DNA of 6,237 nucleotides from Sphingobacteriales bacterium (lineage in GTDB: Bacteria > Bacteroidota > Bacteroidia > Chitinophagales > Chitinophagaceae). The notes beneath the pieces are model-generated. The model had not been told where the DNA came from and did not search any database. It saw only the letters and a program-made list of their open reading frames with translations. The translations under genes and the position numbers were made by a program. Shown one piece after another: positions 6,017 through 6,237 of this stretch; the stretch's first letter is position 1, and every line of letters begins with the position of its first letter. The stretch lies in NCBI GenBank assembly GCA_024640385.1, contig JAHEFC010000037.1, forward strand, positions 1-6,237. The letters run 5' to 3'.

Positions 6017-6237
6017 AACTGAAGTCATACCGTTAGATACAACATTCAACCATGAAATGCTGGACATCCTAAATGCTTCACCGATTCGTGCAGGAGGGTT
6101 AAAGATATGTTTTGACAAATCGCCGGACCTATTCGCGATAGCCCGTATGAAGTATTCTGATTCTGTTCACAGGGGATTCGTTGTGGATGGAAAACTGAAA
6201 GGTTTCAGTTCACTTGGTTTCTTCAAAGCGCTGGTTG
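6009..6237 (+). CDS. N-terminal part of a probable GNAT-family acyltransferase (3' end outside window)
   Basis: An ORF starts at ATG 6009 and stays open to the right edge, giving 76 residues. It begins inside the previous gene, whose TAA is at 6014-6016, an 8-base overlap typical of operons; no Shine-Dalgarno site is seen, so it may depend on coupling. The protein begins MAKTEVIPLD. ILNASPIRAGGLKICFDKSP (about 20-39) followed by DLFAIA recalls the first strand and helix of GNAT proteins that read PMPG...L.FEREPDFF. GFVVDGKLKGFSSL (about 55-68) fits the following hairpin. The acetyl-CoA loop (RGxG/A) would lie beyond the edge, so the family call is provisional. Acylation of an amine made by the upstream enzymes would fit. 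Existence of the gene is much surer than its function. Confidence 0.6.
   Translation, partial: MAKTEVIPLDTTFNHEMLDILNASPIRAGGLKICFDKSPDLFAIARMKYSDSVHRGFVVDGKLKGFSSLGFFKALV

Noticed and set aside
1..6237. CRISPR array, insertion sequence or phage genes
   Set aside because: No spaced direct repeats, transposase motifs or terminal inverted repeats were seen, and coding density leaves almost no room for them.

Overview
The window carries the end of one housekeeping-type gene, a 237-base spacer, and the first three genes of what looks like a co-directional biosynthetic operon running off the right edge. G+C is moderate by eye (not counted). The host cannot be fixed from sequence alone. The DUF4256-type fragment, the A-rich leader without a ribosome binding site before the large gene, and general codon use lean towards Bacteroidota. 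One strong AGGAGG site within the operon is not typical of that phylum, so this is only a leaning.

Layout, all on the + strand: (1) 1-357, the C-terminal 118 residues of a DUF4256 family protein, cut by the left edge. (2) 358-594, an AT-rich spacer with a weak hairpin and a 16-base palindrome; any promoter for the operon should lie here. (3) 595-4950, a 1451-residue three-part enzyme: an ANL-superfamily acyl-adenylating domain, a fold-type I class III aminotransferase, and a C-terminal domain that follows the cyanobacterial acyl-ACP reductase (AAR) family over its full length, including the aligned catalytic cysteine. (4) 4934-6016, a DUF3419/BtaA-like SAM-dependent protein, the family that includes the 3-amino-3-carboxypropyl transferase of betaine-lipid synthesis. 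(5) 6009 to the right edge, the N-terminus of a probable GNAT acyltransferase. Genes 3-5 overlap by 17 and 8 bases, and gene 4 has a near-ideal Shine-Dalgarno site inside the end of gene 3, which points to coupled translation.

Working model (inference): the large protein activates a carboxylic acid, probably a fatty acid, as acyl-AMP. It reduces the activated acyl group to the aldehyde through the AAR-like domain and transaminates the aldehyde to a primary amine. The BtaA-like enzyme could then attach an aminocarboxypropyl group from SAM, and the GNAT could acylate the result, giving an amino-lipid or alkylamine-derived metabolite. The parts belong to known families. The single-chain order adenylation / aminotransferase / AAR, next to a BtaA-like transferase, is the part of the window most likely to be an undescribed system. 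Two details need testing: no carrier-protein domain is visible, and the usual catalytic lysine near the end of the adenylation domain appears to be threonine.
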